Shown in pieces: positions 17,300-26,822 of a DNA stretch of 64,000 bases. A program made the position numbers and the translations under genes. The notes beneath the pieces are model-generated. The model did no database searches and had not been told where the DNA came from. It was given only the letters and a program-made list of their open reading frames with translations. Source of the stretch: JAGNXB01 sp942490895 (lineage in GTDB: Bacteria; Bacteroidota; Bacteroidia; Chitinophagales; Saprospiraceae); NCBI GenBank assembly GCA_942490895.1, contig CALNZC010000066.1, positions 1-64,000 on the forward strand, in the 5' to 3' direction. The first letter of the stretch is position 1. Each line of letters opens with the position of its first letter.

Positions 17300-17914
17300 A
17301 TGTCTGTAACCCTGGTTCTGATCATTCTAAATGTCCTCATCTCCTGGCAATGCTTCAGCAATAATGGCTTATTCTATCGTCTGGCCCACAGGCCCTATGA
17401 AGTTGCGCATCACCGACAGTATGATCGTTGGATCACTTCAGGCTTTGTCCATGCCAACTGGATCCATCTGGGGATTAACATGTTTGTGTTGTGGCAGTTC
17501 GGGGATATTGTCGAACAGCAATTTATGGCCATGTCTGGCGTGGTCACGGGACGGATTCGATACATCACTATTTATCTGATCATCCTGGTCGCTTCCAGCC
17601 TCCCGTCATATCTCAAGCACCGAGACGACCCCGGCTATGCCAGTGTTGGTGCATCCGGCGCTGTTTCGGGTATCTTGTTTGCCTATGTCCTCTTCTATCC
17701 CTGGGTGCCTATCTATCTGTATGGTCTGATCCCAATTTATAGCATTCTTGCAGCCGTGGCCTACCTCTTCTATTCGTCCTGGGCCAGCAGACAGAACAAG
17801 GGCATCATCAATCACGACGCCCACTTCTATGGAGCCGTTTCGGGCATGCTCCTGACCTCCCTTTTCTATCCAGAGGTATTCTACTCCTTTCTGGAGAAGA
17901 TCATCCCGTTCTAG
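17300..17914 (+). CDS. Rhomboid family intramembrane serine protease
   Basis: 204 residues with about six membrane segments. Family motifs in order are HANWIHLGINMFVLW, the catalytic GASGAVSG (GxSG, Ser nucleophile) and the catalytic His in DAHFYGAVSGM. It cleaves membrane-embedded substrates in the cytoplasmic membrane; bacterial substrates are mostly unknown. It follows rlmH by 23 bases on the same strand and converges with gdhA. A 36-base gap to gdhA shows no clear terminator. Confidence 0.92.
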   Translation: MSVTLVLIILNVLISWQCFSNNGLFYRLAHRPYEVAHHRQYDRWITSGFVHANWIHLGINMFVLWQFGDIVEQQFMAMSGVVTGRIRYITIYLIILVASSLPSYLKHRDDPGYASVGASGAVSGILFAYVLFYPWVPIYLYGLIPIYSILAAVAYLFYSSWASRQNKGIINHDAHFYGAVSGMLLTSLFYPEVFYSFLEKIIPF

Positions 17915-17950
17915 ACGGGCAACCTAAATCTTCATCCGGCCTCAATTGGA

Positions 17951-19309
17951 TCAGACCACACCCTGAGCCAGCATGGCATCAGCGATTTTAACAAATCCGC
18001 CAATATTTGCGCCCTTGACATAGTCCACATTTTTTCCAGTGGAACCGTACAACACACATTGCTCGTGGATATCTTTCATGATACCTAGCAAACGAAGATC
18101 TACCTCATCACGGGTCCAATTCAAACGGAGGCTATTCTGGCTCATTTCCAATCCGGAAGTCGCAACTCCCCCTGCATTAGATGCCTTCCCAGGGGTATAC
18201 ATGATACCGGAATCCTGGAATACGGCAATGGCTTCTGGTGTAGACGGCATATTCGCCCCTTCTGCCACCAGTTGACAACCATTCTTGACAAGGAGTTCAG
18301 CATCTGCCTGATGTACTTCATTCTGAGTTGCACTGGGGAAGGCGGCATCACAAGGGATGCTCCATGGGTTCTTATTATCCAGATAAACCAAACCATAATG
18401 GCTGGCAAATTCGGATACCCGACCTCGGCGTACATTCTTCAAGTCCATCAAATAGTCCAGCTTATCGCGGGTAATCCCTTCCTTATCATACACTGTTCCT
18501 CCGGAATCAGAGATGGAATGAACGGATCCGCCAAGCTGAAGAATCTTCTCAATGGTGTATTGAGCAACATTCCCTGAACCGGAAACCAGGCAACGCATTC
18601 CTTGAAGCGATTTGTTTTTACGCGCCAGCATTTCCTGCGCGAAATAGACACAACCATATCCGGTCGCTTCTGGACGAATCAAGCTTCCTCCAAAAGAAAG
18701 GCCCTTGCCTGTCAGTACTCCCGAATACTCATTTCGCAGTTTTTTATAGGTGCCAAACAAGAAACCGATTTCACGGCCTCCAACTCCGATATCCCCGGCA
18801 GGAACGTCTGTATCCGGACCGATGTGTCGTTGCAATTCAGTCATAAAGGCTTGGCAGAAGCGCATGACCTCACCATCCGATTTTCCTTTCGGGTCGAAAT
18901 TAGAACCGCCCTTACCGCCACCCATGGGCAAGGTGGTCAAACTGTTTTTGAACACTTGCTCAAACCCGAGAAATTTCAAAATGCTCAAGTTGACAGAAGG
19001 GTGAAATCTCAATCCGCCTTTATATGGCCCGATCGCATTATTGAATTGAACACGATACCCCTTGTTTACCTGAACTTGCCCCTTGTCATCCACCCAAGTC
19101 ACTCGAAAGCTCAGGACGCGATCTGGCTCAACCATTCGTTGGAGCAGATTCATATCCTGATACTTTTTTTCGTGCTGGATAAATGGAATGACGGCTTCTG
19201 CAAATTCATGTACAGCCTGATGAAATTCTGGCTCATTTGGGTTTGTCTGGGTCACCCAAGACATGAGATGGTCCAGGCTGATGGTCTTATTCATAACCGC
19301 GGTTCCCAT
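17951..19309 (-). CDS. gdhA: Glutamate dehydrogenase, NADP-type hexameric
   Basis: 452 residues, typical of the ~450-residue class I enzyme. It interconverts 2-oxoglutarate plus ammonium and glutamate. Visible: YKGGLRFHPSVN, the catalytic-lysine block PMGGGKGGSNFDPKGKSD, DVPAGDIGVGGREIG, a Rossmann region VSGSGNVAQYTIEK and the C-terminal SNAGGVATSGLEMSQN. The pattern and length fit the NADPH-dependent assimilatory type; cofactor choice is inferred. The start is 19309, with 19294 as an alternative. A -7 box lies upstream. Confidence 0.95.
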   Translation of the reverse strand: MGTAVMNKTISLDHLMSWVTQTNPNEPEFHQAVHEFAEAVIPFIQHEKKYQDMNLLQRMVEPDRVLSFRVTWVDDKGQVQVNKGYRVQFNNAIGPYKGGLRFHPSVNLSILKFLGFEQVFKNSLTTLPMGGGKGGSNFDPKGKSDGEVMRFCQAFMTELQRHIGPDTDVPAGDIGVGGREIGFLFGTYKKLRNEYSGVLTGKGLSFGGSLIRPEATGYGCVYFAQEMLARKNKSLQGMRCLVSGSGNVAQYTIEKILQLGGSVHSISDSGGTVYDKEGITRDKLDYLMDLKNVRRGRVSEFASHYGLVYLDNKNPWSIPCDAAFPSATQNEVHQADAELLVKNGCQLVAEGANMPSTPEAIAVFQDSGIMYTPGKASNAGGVATSGLEMSQNSLRLNWTRDEVDLRLLGIMKDIHEQCVLYGSTGKNVDYVKGANIGGFVKIADAMLAQGVV

Positions 19310-19350
19310 GGTTGAAAAGATTGTGTTGATGATTTATTCATACGAATACA

Positions 19351-19358
19351 CAAAATTA
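19351..19358 (-). promoter_or_regulatory. Bacteroidota -7 box for gdhA
   Basis: Minus strand TAATTTTG, an exact match, 41 bases before the ATG at 19309. Confidence 0.5.
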
Positions 19359-19429
19359 ACCCTCTATTTCGGTTCTCTCATGCTGAAATGACGAAGTTCA
19401 CTCCATTCGATGATCCGGTCATTTCATCC

Positions 19430-19437
19430 TATATTTG
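19430..19437 (+). promoter_or_regulatory. Bacteroidota -7 box for lpdA
   Basis: TATATTTG, an exact match, 25 bases before the ATG at 19463. It supports that start over an in-frame ORF opening at 19388. Confidence 0.55.
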
Positions 19438-19462
19438 CGGCCACTCCAAATCTGTTTTGAAT

Positions 19463-20858
19463 ATGCAATATGATCTCATTGTTATCGGTAGCGGCCCCGG
19501 GGGCTATGTTGCAGCGATCCGAGCATCCCAACTAGGAATGAATGTCGCTGTTGTCGAACGCGAATCACTCGGTGGAATTTGTTTGAATTGGGGTTGCATC
19601 CCGACAAAAGCGTTGCTGAAAAGTGCACAGGTCTTTGAATACATCAACCATTCATCAGAATATGGTATCACCGTGAGCGATGCAAAAGCTGATTTTGGAA
19701 AAATGATCCAACGCTCACGTGGTGTCGCCGATGGAATGAGTAAGGGTATTCAGTTTCTTTTCCGGAAAAACAAGATCACCATCATCGATGGAGAAGGGCG
19801 CCTGATCCGGGGAAAAAAAGTTGAAGTGACGGATAAGGATGGCAAAAAAACCACTTATGACGCTCCTCATATCATCATCGCCACAGGAGGCCGAGCGAAG
19901 GAATTGCCTAATCTAAAGATTGACGGTGAAAAGATTATCGAATACCGCAAGGCGATGAGCCTCCCCAAGCAACCTGCCAAAATGGTGGTTGTTGGTGCCG
20001 GAGCTATCGGCGTTGAATTTGCCTATTTCTACCACAGCATCGGTACAGAAGTGACCATCGTCGAGTTTATGGAAAATGGCCTGGTCCCCCGAGAGGATGC
20101 TGATATTTCCAAGGAATTGGGTAAGATCTTCAAGAAAAAAGGTATTCAGGTACTGGGCAACAGCTCAGTAGAAACTGTCGACACTTCCGGCAAAACATGC
20201 AAGGTCACCGTGAAAAGCAGGAAAGATGGTTCGGTTCAAGTCCTGGAGTGCGATGTCGTGCTTTCTGCAGCCGGAGTGACGCCCAATACGGAGAAGATTG
20301 GATTAGAAGAACTCGGCATTAAAACTGATCGCGGAATGATCCTGGTGGATGAGTGTATCAAACCAATATACCTGGTGTATACGCTATCGGCGATGTAGTA
20401 CAGGCCACGCTCTGGCGCACGTTGCCAGCGCAGAAGGCATTCTTTGTGTCGAGAAAATCGCCGGCCAGCATGTAGAACCGATTGATTACTCGAATATTCC
20501 ATCCTGTACGTATTGCAGCCCGGAGGTTGCTTCGGTCGGCATGACCGAAGAAGATGCCAAGGCTGCAGGTCTGGAAATCAAGGTGGGCAAATTTCCATTC
20601 TCTGCATCTGGAAAGGCCAGTGCTTCAGGAGCTAAGGAGGGTTTTGTTAAAGTGATATTTGATGCAAAATATGGAGAACTTTTAGGTGCCCATATGATCG
20701 GAAGCAATGTCACAGAGATGATCGCTGAAGTGGTTGCTGCCCGGAAACTGGAGACAACCGGCCATGAGATTATCAAAACAATCCACCCTCATCCGACTAT
20801 GAGTGAAGCTGTCATGGAAGCTGCTGCCGCAGCCTATGGCGAAGTGATCCACCTATAA
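19463..20858 (+). pseudogene. lpdA: Dihydrolipoyl dehydrogenase, interrupted by two single-base frameshifts
   Basis: The E3 subunit of 2-oxoacid dehydrogenase complexes; it reoxidises dihydrolipoamide using FAD, a redox disulfide and NAD. The first ~300 codons give GSGPGGYVAAIRASQLG (FAD), GGICLNWGCIPTKALL (active disulfide) and VVGAGAIGVEFAYFY (NAD). The frame breaks near 20354, where one missing base is needed to read YQTNIPGVYAIGDVVQ. It breaks again at 20401-20403, where another missing base (GGG read as GG) restores GHALAHVASAEG. The rest continues cleanly to HPHPTMSEAVMEA, including the dimer-interface His. Both losses lie within 50 bases of an otherwise conserved gene, so sequencing error is likelier than true decay. 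Confidence 0.88.
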
Positions 20859-21935
20859 TCGTCGGGAGAACAATACATCCGCCAGTGTTTGAGGCTTTTT
20901 CAGGTCGGTTGGTACGAACCGCCCCCGAAGGGTTACTGGCCCTTGTCTGTCATTCTGAAGATCGTCCATTTGCACATACCACATGGCTGTGTTCCCGGGT
21001 GTGGCCAATCCAATGACAATGCCTTCCCAAGAGTTCGTGTCGACTGTTTCTACTTGACCCATTGAGTAGAATGTGAATCTCTGCCCTTCAAACATTGCTT
21101 CTTGATGTCCCTTGGGGACGGTCAACAATGCGTAGCTATCCCCCGATTTCAATATTTGAAAACCAACGATGTAGCGATCATTCGAATAGATCCACGCCAG
21201 GATTCCACTAGTATTGGACACAACCTCACCCGCCGAAAGCTCTTGCTGAGCGATGCCTGCCAGGTCTGATAAGGGAGCCGTCCACTGGACCTCACTTGAT
21301 TCTTCGCTTGGCATGTTGTTGTGATCAGATGCTTTGATCAAGATGCTAATCTCCTGATGGATGAACATTTGCCTTCGTTCAAGGTCGGCAATATTCGTCC
21401 GTTGCGAAAGGCTACCTCCACTTATACCGCTATCCAACATCAGTTTCCTCATGATGGCCAATGAATCCTCAACTACCTGGAGGGCCCTCCTGCGATCCAG
21501 GAAGGCGCCAGGGGTCACATTTCTCTTCTGCCCAGATCTACCCCTCTTCTTCAGGCTGACATGCTTCTGAATCCAATCCAGTGTGGGTCCGCTTGACAGC
21601 TGGTCTGCACTTTGCAGAATGGATACCATCTGGACTTGCTCCGGAGATGCTGAGGCGGCTGATTCACGAATGCTTTCCAGGAGTCCTTGTTGCTCGGAAG
21701 AAAGGCGATATCCAACCACTTGGCCCGTGGAAACTGAATGCCCATCCTGGATCAAGGTGTGCTTGACAGGGATGATGACCGAGTCCGAAAGGCCTTTTTC
21801 CAAAGCCAGTGTACATGTCCATTGTTGCTCCATAGCCAATGGAAGCGACGCCAGATAGATGGCCACCCCCAACAGCCCGATGAAGGTTATCCAACGGGTA
21901 AAAGACCAGGAAGAAGACCAGGAAGTCCGGGTCAT
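20853..21935 (-). CDS. HlyD-like membrane fusion/adaptor protein
   Basis: 360 residues from the ATG at 21935 (a frame to 21974 would overlap the ABC gene). One membrane segment near residues 16-38 is followed by a periplasmic-type region with two lipoyl-like halves (SDSVIIPVKHTLIQDGHSV and SGILAWIYSNDRYIVG) and a C-terminal beta domain ending in DVLFSRRL. The coiled coil between the halves is short for HlyD. It lies 10 bases after the C39-ABC gene on the same strand, the usual pairing in type I secretion, where the adaptor links exporter and outer membrane. The substrate is unknown, and no TolC-like gene is in the window. Confidence 0.7.
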   Translation of the reverse strand: MTRTSWSSSWSFTRWITFIGLLGVAIYLASLPLAMEQQWTCTLALEKGLSDSVIIPVKHTLIQDGHSVSTGQVVGYRLSSEQQGLLESIRESAASASPEQVQMVSILQSADQLSSGPTLDWIQKHVSLKKRGRSGQKRNVTPGAFLDRRRALQVVEDSLAIMRKLMLDSGISGGSLSQRTNIADLERRQMFIHQEISILIKASDHNNMPSEESSEVQWTAPLSDLAGIAQQELSAGEVVSNTSGILAWIYSNDRYIVGFQILKSGDSYALLTVPKGHQEAMFEGQRFTFYSMGQVETVDTNSWEGIVIGLATPGNTAMWYVQMDDLQNDRQGPVTLRGRFVPTDLKKPQTLADVLFSRRL

Positions 21936-21945
21936 AAGGAGTTGA

Positions 21946-24021
21946 TTAAATAAGGCAAATACAATTGAATACAAATAGCTTTATGTGCTTGGTAATCAAG
22001 GAGTAAAGATAACCTTCATCTCTCAACAAATCAGGCAATGATCCTTCTTCAATTACGACTCCATCTCGAAGATGAATAATCCAATCAACCAACCCTGTCA
22101 TTTCCAGCCGGCGACTGAACAGGATGGTATTCATTCCTTGTCGTGCATGAACGACATTCTCCAGGATCACCTGCTCCCGAAATGGATCCAGGTGTCGAAA
22201 CACTTCATCCACAATCAACCATTCTGGCTGAAGATAGAGCGCTCGTGCTATCAATATCTGATGAGAAAGGGAATGATTTCGCACAACTTGATTGCTCAGA
22301 ACAGTTTGCAATCCATCTGGCCATGCCTGAACAATATCCGTCAACAAACTACCCTCTAATGCATCGATCAAAGATGATTCCCCATCCTCAAATTCTGATC
22401 GTCCAGTAATGATCGCCCCGACAGGTGCAACTGGTAGGACGCTGGTATGTCGAATGACCATGCGCTGTGCACGCCAATGATTGAGAGCCTTTTTGTCGAA
22501 CACTTTAGACATTGACGCCAGCTGTCTATCTTCTCCTGAGACATTTCCAGCCAATTGATGCAAGACCAGCGTCCGAGCTGAATTCTCTTCTCCGTAAATC
22601 AGGACTGCAGCACCACCAGGCAGATGCAATGAATGTTGATCCCCTGAGTCAATACCTGCACTGCCGGATAACAGCCGAAGTCCATCTTCCAGCCAGTCTG
22701 GTCTCGGCATCGTAGGCACTATCTCCAGCCCTTCATATCCGGGCAGAAGCATATTTTCCACCAGACCTGCCTGACGCCCTCTTATCCATTGCCTCAGGGT
22801 ATAGAACCCCAAAATTCCAGTCAATGCGAGTCCATCAAGCGTAAAATCAACCCCATCCAAGAGTTGAGAGCCCAAGACTAGTACCAGCAGCCAGCCAAGT
22901 GGGAGCAGCCAATACAGGCCAATCCACTTTTCAGGTTGACTGCCTTGATCGGCATGTTCATAAAGCTGTTGGGGTGTCTCCATCCTCCATTCAATACCCA
23001 TCTCGTTCTCCCAGGAGTGCAAATGATGTCCTATTGTCCGTTCAAAGGCCAGTACCAACTGACCTAGAGTATGCTTTCTCTGTTGGATCATCCACAACCA
23101 TAGGCCGCCAATCGTCAATATAAAGAGTGCCCCGGCAAGCCAAAATTGCCAAAACAGATAGATGCCAATAAACATGGTCAACCATCCGGCTCGGATGCCA
23201 ATCAAGTGCTGACGGGCACGTTGAAACAGGAATGATCTGGATTCTCGTTTAGCGATCCAATGCAATGCTCCATCAACATCACCATCGATGTCCACTCGTT
23301 GAAGAAACGTGGTTTCATTTCGTTGATCCTGACTTGAGAGCCAGCGTTCGCAACAGCCATTCAACCATTTCGCCCAGTGATCCCGAAGAAGAGCATAACT
23401 GCCCCACGTCACCAAACAAAAACCACCAATAATCGCAATTGAAGAGATCGGCAAATCACGCAACGAGCTCAAGGCGCTGAATAATTGCAAAAACACGAGC
23501 AGAAGTACACATTCAACAAGTACCAGACCTAAGGTCTTGGTATCGAGCTTCGGCAAGGTGAAATGGCGACTAGAGGGGAGTTCTTCTTCGGATAGTGAGA
23601 CCTGAAATCCCGTTCCGGGTTCTAATGCCAGCAGAATGCCTTTCCCCTGGTCTCCCCATCGCTCCTGAAACTGCTTTTTACTGATCGCATATCGCCCATA
23701 CGCGGGATCTGATAGATAAACGTCCCGTGAGGTGATCTTTTCTATGAGCACATAATGCTGACCCTGAGTATGTGCAATGGCGGGTAGCTGGATCAACTGA
23801 TCCAATTCTTCCGTTGACAAGAGTACCGATAAAGTATTCAGCCCTAAAGATTCTGCAGCCCGACTCAGGGCAAGCAGACTCAGCTCGCCATAGGGCACAC
23901 CAGATGCCTCTCGAATCCGTTGTGCAGAAACTGAAAGTCCATGGTAACGTGCGACCATGCGAAGCACGGACACCCCGCAATCATCGGGGTCCTGCTGCGG
24001 GTAAAAGACAAATTGGGACAA
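21946..24021 (-). CDS. C39-peptidase ABC transporter-like protein with degenerate ATPase domain
   Basis: 691 residues. The N-terminal C39 peptidase (1-~135) has catalytic Cys15 in QDPDDCGVSVLRM, His in GQHYVLIEK and Asp in LSDPAYGRYA, so it looks active; this class trims double-glycine leaders. Five or six membrane segments follow. The ATPase domain has lost key residues: the Walker A position reads GEENSARTL with no GKS/T, the signature reads HSLSHQ instead of LSGGQ, and the H-loop His is replaced (LFSRRLE). Only Walker B (WLIVDE) is kept. The start codon appears to be TTG at 24021, since no in-frame ATG lies before the peptidase and a TAG is upstream. It pairs with the downstream HlyD-like gene. 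Confidence 0.8.
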   Translation of the reverse strand: MSQFVFYPQQDPDDCGVSVLRMVARYHGLSVSAQRIREASGVPYGELSLLALSRAAESLGLNTLSVLLSTEELDQLIQLPAIAHTQGQHYVLIEKITSRDVYLSDPAYGRYAISKKQFQERWGDQGKGILLALEPGTGFQVSLSEEELPSSRHFTLPKLDTKTLGLVLVECVLLLVFLQLFSALSSLRDLPISSIAIIGGFCLVTWGSYALLRDHWAKWLNGCCERWLSSQDQRNETTFLQRVDIDGDVDGALHWIAKRESRSFLFQRARQHLIGIRAGWLTMFIGIYLFWQFWLAGALFILTIGGLWLWMIQQRKHTLGQLVLAFERTIGHHLHSWENEMGIEWRMETPQQLYEHADQGSQPEKWIGLYWLLPLGWLLVLVLGSQLLDGVDFTLDGLALTGILGFYTLRQWIRGRQAGLVENMLLPGYEGLEIVPTMPRPDWLEDGLRLLSGSAGIDSGDQHSLHLPGGAAVLIYGEENSARTLVLHQLAGNVSGEDRQLASMSKVFDKKALNHWRAQRMVIRHTSVLPVAPVGAIITGRSEFEDGESSLIDALEGSLLTDIVQAWPDGLQTVLSNQVVRNHSLSHQILIARALYLQPEWLIVDEVFRHLDPFREQVILENVVHARQGMNTILFSRRLEMTGLVDWIIHLRDGVVIEEGSLPDLLRDEGYLYSLITKHIKLFVFNCICLI

Positions 24022-24123
24022 ATATGCCGGTTTAGAGGTCGTTTGACAGACCTACCTGATCCATATATGTCGAAAATCATACCGAATTGGACGCCTTGTC
24101 TGGGTGCGTCGCTGGTAATTCAA

Positions 24124-24438
24124 TCACATGAAACCCAATATTTTGGCGTATCGGATCATTTCCTGGTTTCGCACCTTCAATTTTCCCATCATCATGGCCA
24201 TCAGCACATTTTCTTCTTTTCGAACCACCTTGATGAGTGTTTCAAATGTCGCTTCCAAACCACAATGTGCATCGTCATGAAGTCCATCATCTACAAGTAC
24301 TCCTGTCTCTGAAATGATGAGGGTATATTGACCGCCCTTGTCTCCGGCCAGGTCAAACGAAATTTTACCTACATAGTCAGCAAGTGATTCTGCAGGAACG
24401 CGTTGTCGGAGATCTTCTAAAAATGTTCGTGCTTCCAT
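24124..24438 (-). CDS. SCP2-like sterol-carrier domain protein
   Basis: 104 residues made of one SCP2-like domain. It reads as an alpha/beta lipid-binding fold, with VGKISFDLAGDKGGQYTLII, a DAHCGLEATFETLIKVV helix and the closing AMMMGKLKVRNQEMIRYAKIL. Such domains bind hydrophobic ligands; bacterial roles are not well defined. It is cytoplasmic, with no signal. It lies 102 bases upstream of the C39-ABC gene on the same strand and divergent from fmt. Confidence 0.82.
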   Translation of the reverse strand: MEARTFLEDLRQRVPAESLADYVGKISFDLAGDKGGQYTLIISETGVLVDDGLHDDAHCGLEATFETLIKVVRKEENVLMAMMMGKLKVRNQEMIRYAKILGFM

Positions 24439-24611
24439 TCGTTTTATTCAAGTCCACGAAACTACAGGTTTCAAGTGGTCCAGCCAATGAAACAGACGTG
24501 TAGCAAAAGTGTTTGCATGGGCTGGTCCTGAAAATGGAATCAACCTTTCCTGAACTCTGGGAGCCCAGTAGAATCAGCTGATTGGTTACCTTCACTCGTC
24601 AGTATGTGGCT

Positions 24612-25589
24612 ATGGATCGGGAACTGAATAACAAGGCTTTGCGAATCGTTTTCATGGGAACACCCGAATTCGCCGTGGCTTCACTGGATCAACTTGTCCA
24701 GTCCGGATTTTCTGTGGTGGGTGTGGTCACAGCCACAGATAAGATTGGCGGTCGTGGGCGTTCAACCGTGATCACCTCAGCGGTGAAAGACCGGGCGATG
24801 GCCCTCAACATCCCCATTCTTCAACCTGAGAAACTGCGAAACCCTTCCTTCCTTGAAGCCCTGAAGGAGTGGCAGGCAGATCTGTTTGTAGTCGTTGCCT
24901 TTCGTATGCTGCCGGAAGTCGTTTGGAAGATGCCACCACTTGGCACTGTCAATCTTCACGGAAGTTTACTACCCGCATACCGGGGGGCGGCAGCACCCAT
25001 ACACTGGGCCGTCCTCAATGGCGAAAAAGAAACCGGGGTCACCATTTTCTTTCTCCAACACGCCATTGATACGGGAGACCTCCTCTATCAGGAACGGATG
25101 GCGATACATGCCAAGGAGACTACTGGCGAGGTATACGCTCGAATGATGCAGATCGGATCGAGAGCTTTATCTCGGGCAATGAACCTAATCCGATCGGGAA
25201 CGATCCAACTCCGACCACAACAGGCAAACCTGGTATCCCATGCCCCCAAGATCTTTCCAGAAACCGCACAATTGGACTTTCAATGGCCTGTGCAAAAACT
25301 GGCCAACTGGGTACGTGGCATGAACCCCTACCCCTCCGCCTGGTTTATCCTGGAAAATAAAATCGTTAAAATTCATGCGGCCCATGTCGCTGAAGATCCG
25401 CCAACAGCCCCTCCGGGGACGATAGTATTGGTCAACAAATCTCTCCGAATAGCCGCCTGTGACGGGTGGCTGATTCCAACAGAATTACAAATGGAGGGTC
25501 GGAAACGGGTACCCGTACTCGACTTTCTGAATGGAATGAACTGGCCACAAGGCACCGTGGGACAGATCTCCAGAACTTCAACTGAATAA
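24612..25589 (+). CDS. fmt: Methionyl-tRNA formyltransferase
   Basis: 325 residues. Formylates initiator Met-tRNA using 10-formyl-THF. Family blocks are VFMGTPEFAVASLD at the N-terminus, the catalytic Asn/His in NLHGSLLPAYRGAAP, HAIDTGDLL (catalytic Asp) and the C-terminal OB-fold tRNA-binding region (LRIAACDGWL). I start at the ATG at 24612; the earlier in-frame start is a TTG at 24582. The MBL hydrolase gene follows after 8 bases. No deformylase gene is adjacent. Confidence 0.94.
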   Translation: MDRELNNKALRIVFMGTPEFAVASLDQLVQSGFSVVGVVTATDKIGGRGRSTVITSAVKDRAMALNIPILQPEKLRNPSFLEALKEWQADLFVVVAFRMLPEVVWKMPPLGTVNLHGSLLPAYRGAAAPIHWAVLNGEKETGVTIFFLQHAIDTGDLLYQERMAIHAKETTGEVYARMMQIGSRALSRAMNLIRSGTIQLRPQQANLVSHAPKIFPETAQLDFQWPVQKLANWVRGMNPYPSAWFILENKIVKIHAAHVAEDPPTAPPGTIVLVNKSLRIAACDGWLIPTELQMEGRKRVPVLDFLNGMNWPQGTVGQISRTSTE

Positions 25590-25597
25590 GATACATC

Positions 25598-26485
25598 ATG
25601 TACAAGATAATCGACCTTCAATTTCAAGGGATGCCACATGTGATCGGCTCCTTCTTAATTGATCTGGGTGGTTCCTGGGCTTTGGTTGAATCCGGACCTC
25701 ATTCCTGTTGGCCTCATCTTGTCAACGGATTGAAGGAACATGACCTCACTCCAGCGGATATAGATCATGTCCTATTGACACATATTCATCTGGATCATGC
25801 CGGAGCCGCCTGGGCATTGGCCCGGGAAGGCGCAACCATTCATGTCCATCCAGCGGGTGCTCCTCACATTATTGACCCCGGGAAACTGGTTGCCTCCGCC
25901 AAACGGATCTATCAGGATCAAATGGACACGCTTTGGGGTGACATCCAGCCTATTCCTGAGTCACAAGTGCATATCGTTCAGGATGGAGAACAGCTACTCC
26001 TGGGCAACCAGACATTTACGGCTCATCATACCCCTGGTCATGCGGTACATCATATCGCCTGGCAATGTGAAACCACCCTGTTTACAGGCGATGTTGGCGG
26101 AATCCACATCCATAACGGTTTGGTTGCACCGCCCTGTCCTCCTCCTGAATTTCAATGGGAAGACTGGATGAAATCCATCCAGAAAATACGGGGACTGAAC
26201 ATGGATGAACTCGTCTTAACACATTTTGGTCCGATCCTAAACATCAATACCCATCTGGATGAACTGGAACGCTCACTGGCACAATGGGTGGCCTACTTCG
26301 AATCAAAACCTTCTCTAGATGATCTGTCGGCTCTCACCGAAGACTTCATGACGTTCATCCATAAGGATTTCTACCCTGAAGAAATGCCAGAAGCACTGCA
26401 AGATCAATACGATCTGGCAAATCCACCATGGATGAGTGTAGCTGGTATAACGCGTTATTTGAAAAAGAGAAACCAGGTGAAGTAA
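25598..26485 (+). CDS. MBL-fold metallo-hydrolase
   Basis: 295 residues. The metal-binding HxHxDH motif is THIHLDHAG; the later ligands are the His in HHTPGHAVHH and the Asp in TLFTGDVGG, with a C-terminal TLTHFGP-like His (LVLTHFG). The zinc site looks complete. The family covers hydrolases of many thioesters, lactones and phosphoesters, so the substrate cannot be named. The Cys- and Pro-rich loop PPCPPPEFQWEDW may shape the pocket. It lies 8 bases after fmt, probably in the same transcript. There is no signal peptide. Confidence 0.88.
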   Translation: MYKIIDLQFQGMPHVIGSFLIDLGGSWALVESGPHSCWPHLVNGLKEHDLTPADIDHVLLTHIHLDHAGAAWALAREGATIHVHPAGAPHIIDPGKLVASAKRIYQDQMDTLWGDIQPIPESQVHIVQDGEQLLLGNQTFTAHHTPGHAVHHIAWQCETTLFTGDVGGIHIHNGLVAPPCPPPEFQWEDWMKSIQKIRGLNMDELVLTHFGPILNINTHLDELERSLAQWVAYFESKPSLDDLSALTEDFMTFIHKDFYPEEMPEALQDQYDLANPPWMSVAGITRYLKKRNQVK

Positions 26486-26520
26486 TTCACCTGTTGGAAA
26501 GAACCCGCAAAGAATTCAAA

Positions 26521-26754
26521 TCAAGAGGAAGGAAGAAGGGCGTGAATGATCGCCTTGGCTGCAGATAGAATCAAAGATTCGGGGCTAAAAGTTCTGGTTT
26601 GCTCACTTTCCTGAAGTGGTATTTCCGCAATTTCCACTTGTGCAACGAGATGATTTGAAGGCAGCATGCTGGTCGTCAAAATCGCTACGCTGATACCCAG
26701 TATCAGAAGTAGAGCCCATTGGACGGCATATTTCTTGGCTGCTCGTATCATCAT
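26521..26754 (-). CDS. Small single-pass membrane protein, unrecognised
   Basis: 77 residues with an ATG start. A basic N-terminus (MMIRAAKKYAVQW) and one hydrophobic segment at about 13-32 suggest an anchor or uncleaved signal, followed by a short acidic and then mildly hydrophobic tail. I recognise no family. It lies between the convergent MBL gene and the ABC gene with its own 68-base upstream gap. It could be real; the antisense strand here has no gene. Confidence 0.45.
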   Translation of the reverse strand: MMIRAAKKYAVQWALLLILGISVAILTTSMLPSNHLVAQVEIAEIPLQESEQTRTFSPESLILSAAKAIIHALLPSS

Positions 26755-26822
26755 GTGATCAAATATACAATTCTTTGTATTGAGTTACTTGAAGAATCGG
26801 CAATTAACATTATTTTAATACC

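Noticed and set aside
18602..19315. 237-residue plus-strand ORF
   Set aside because: Antisense shadow of gdhA.
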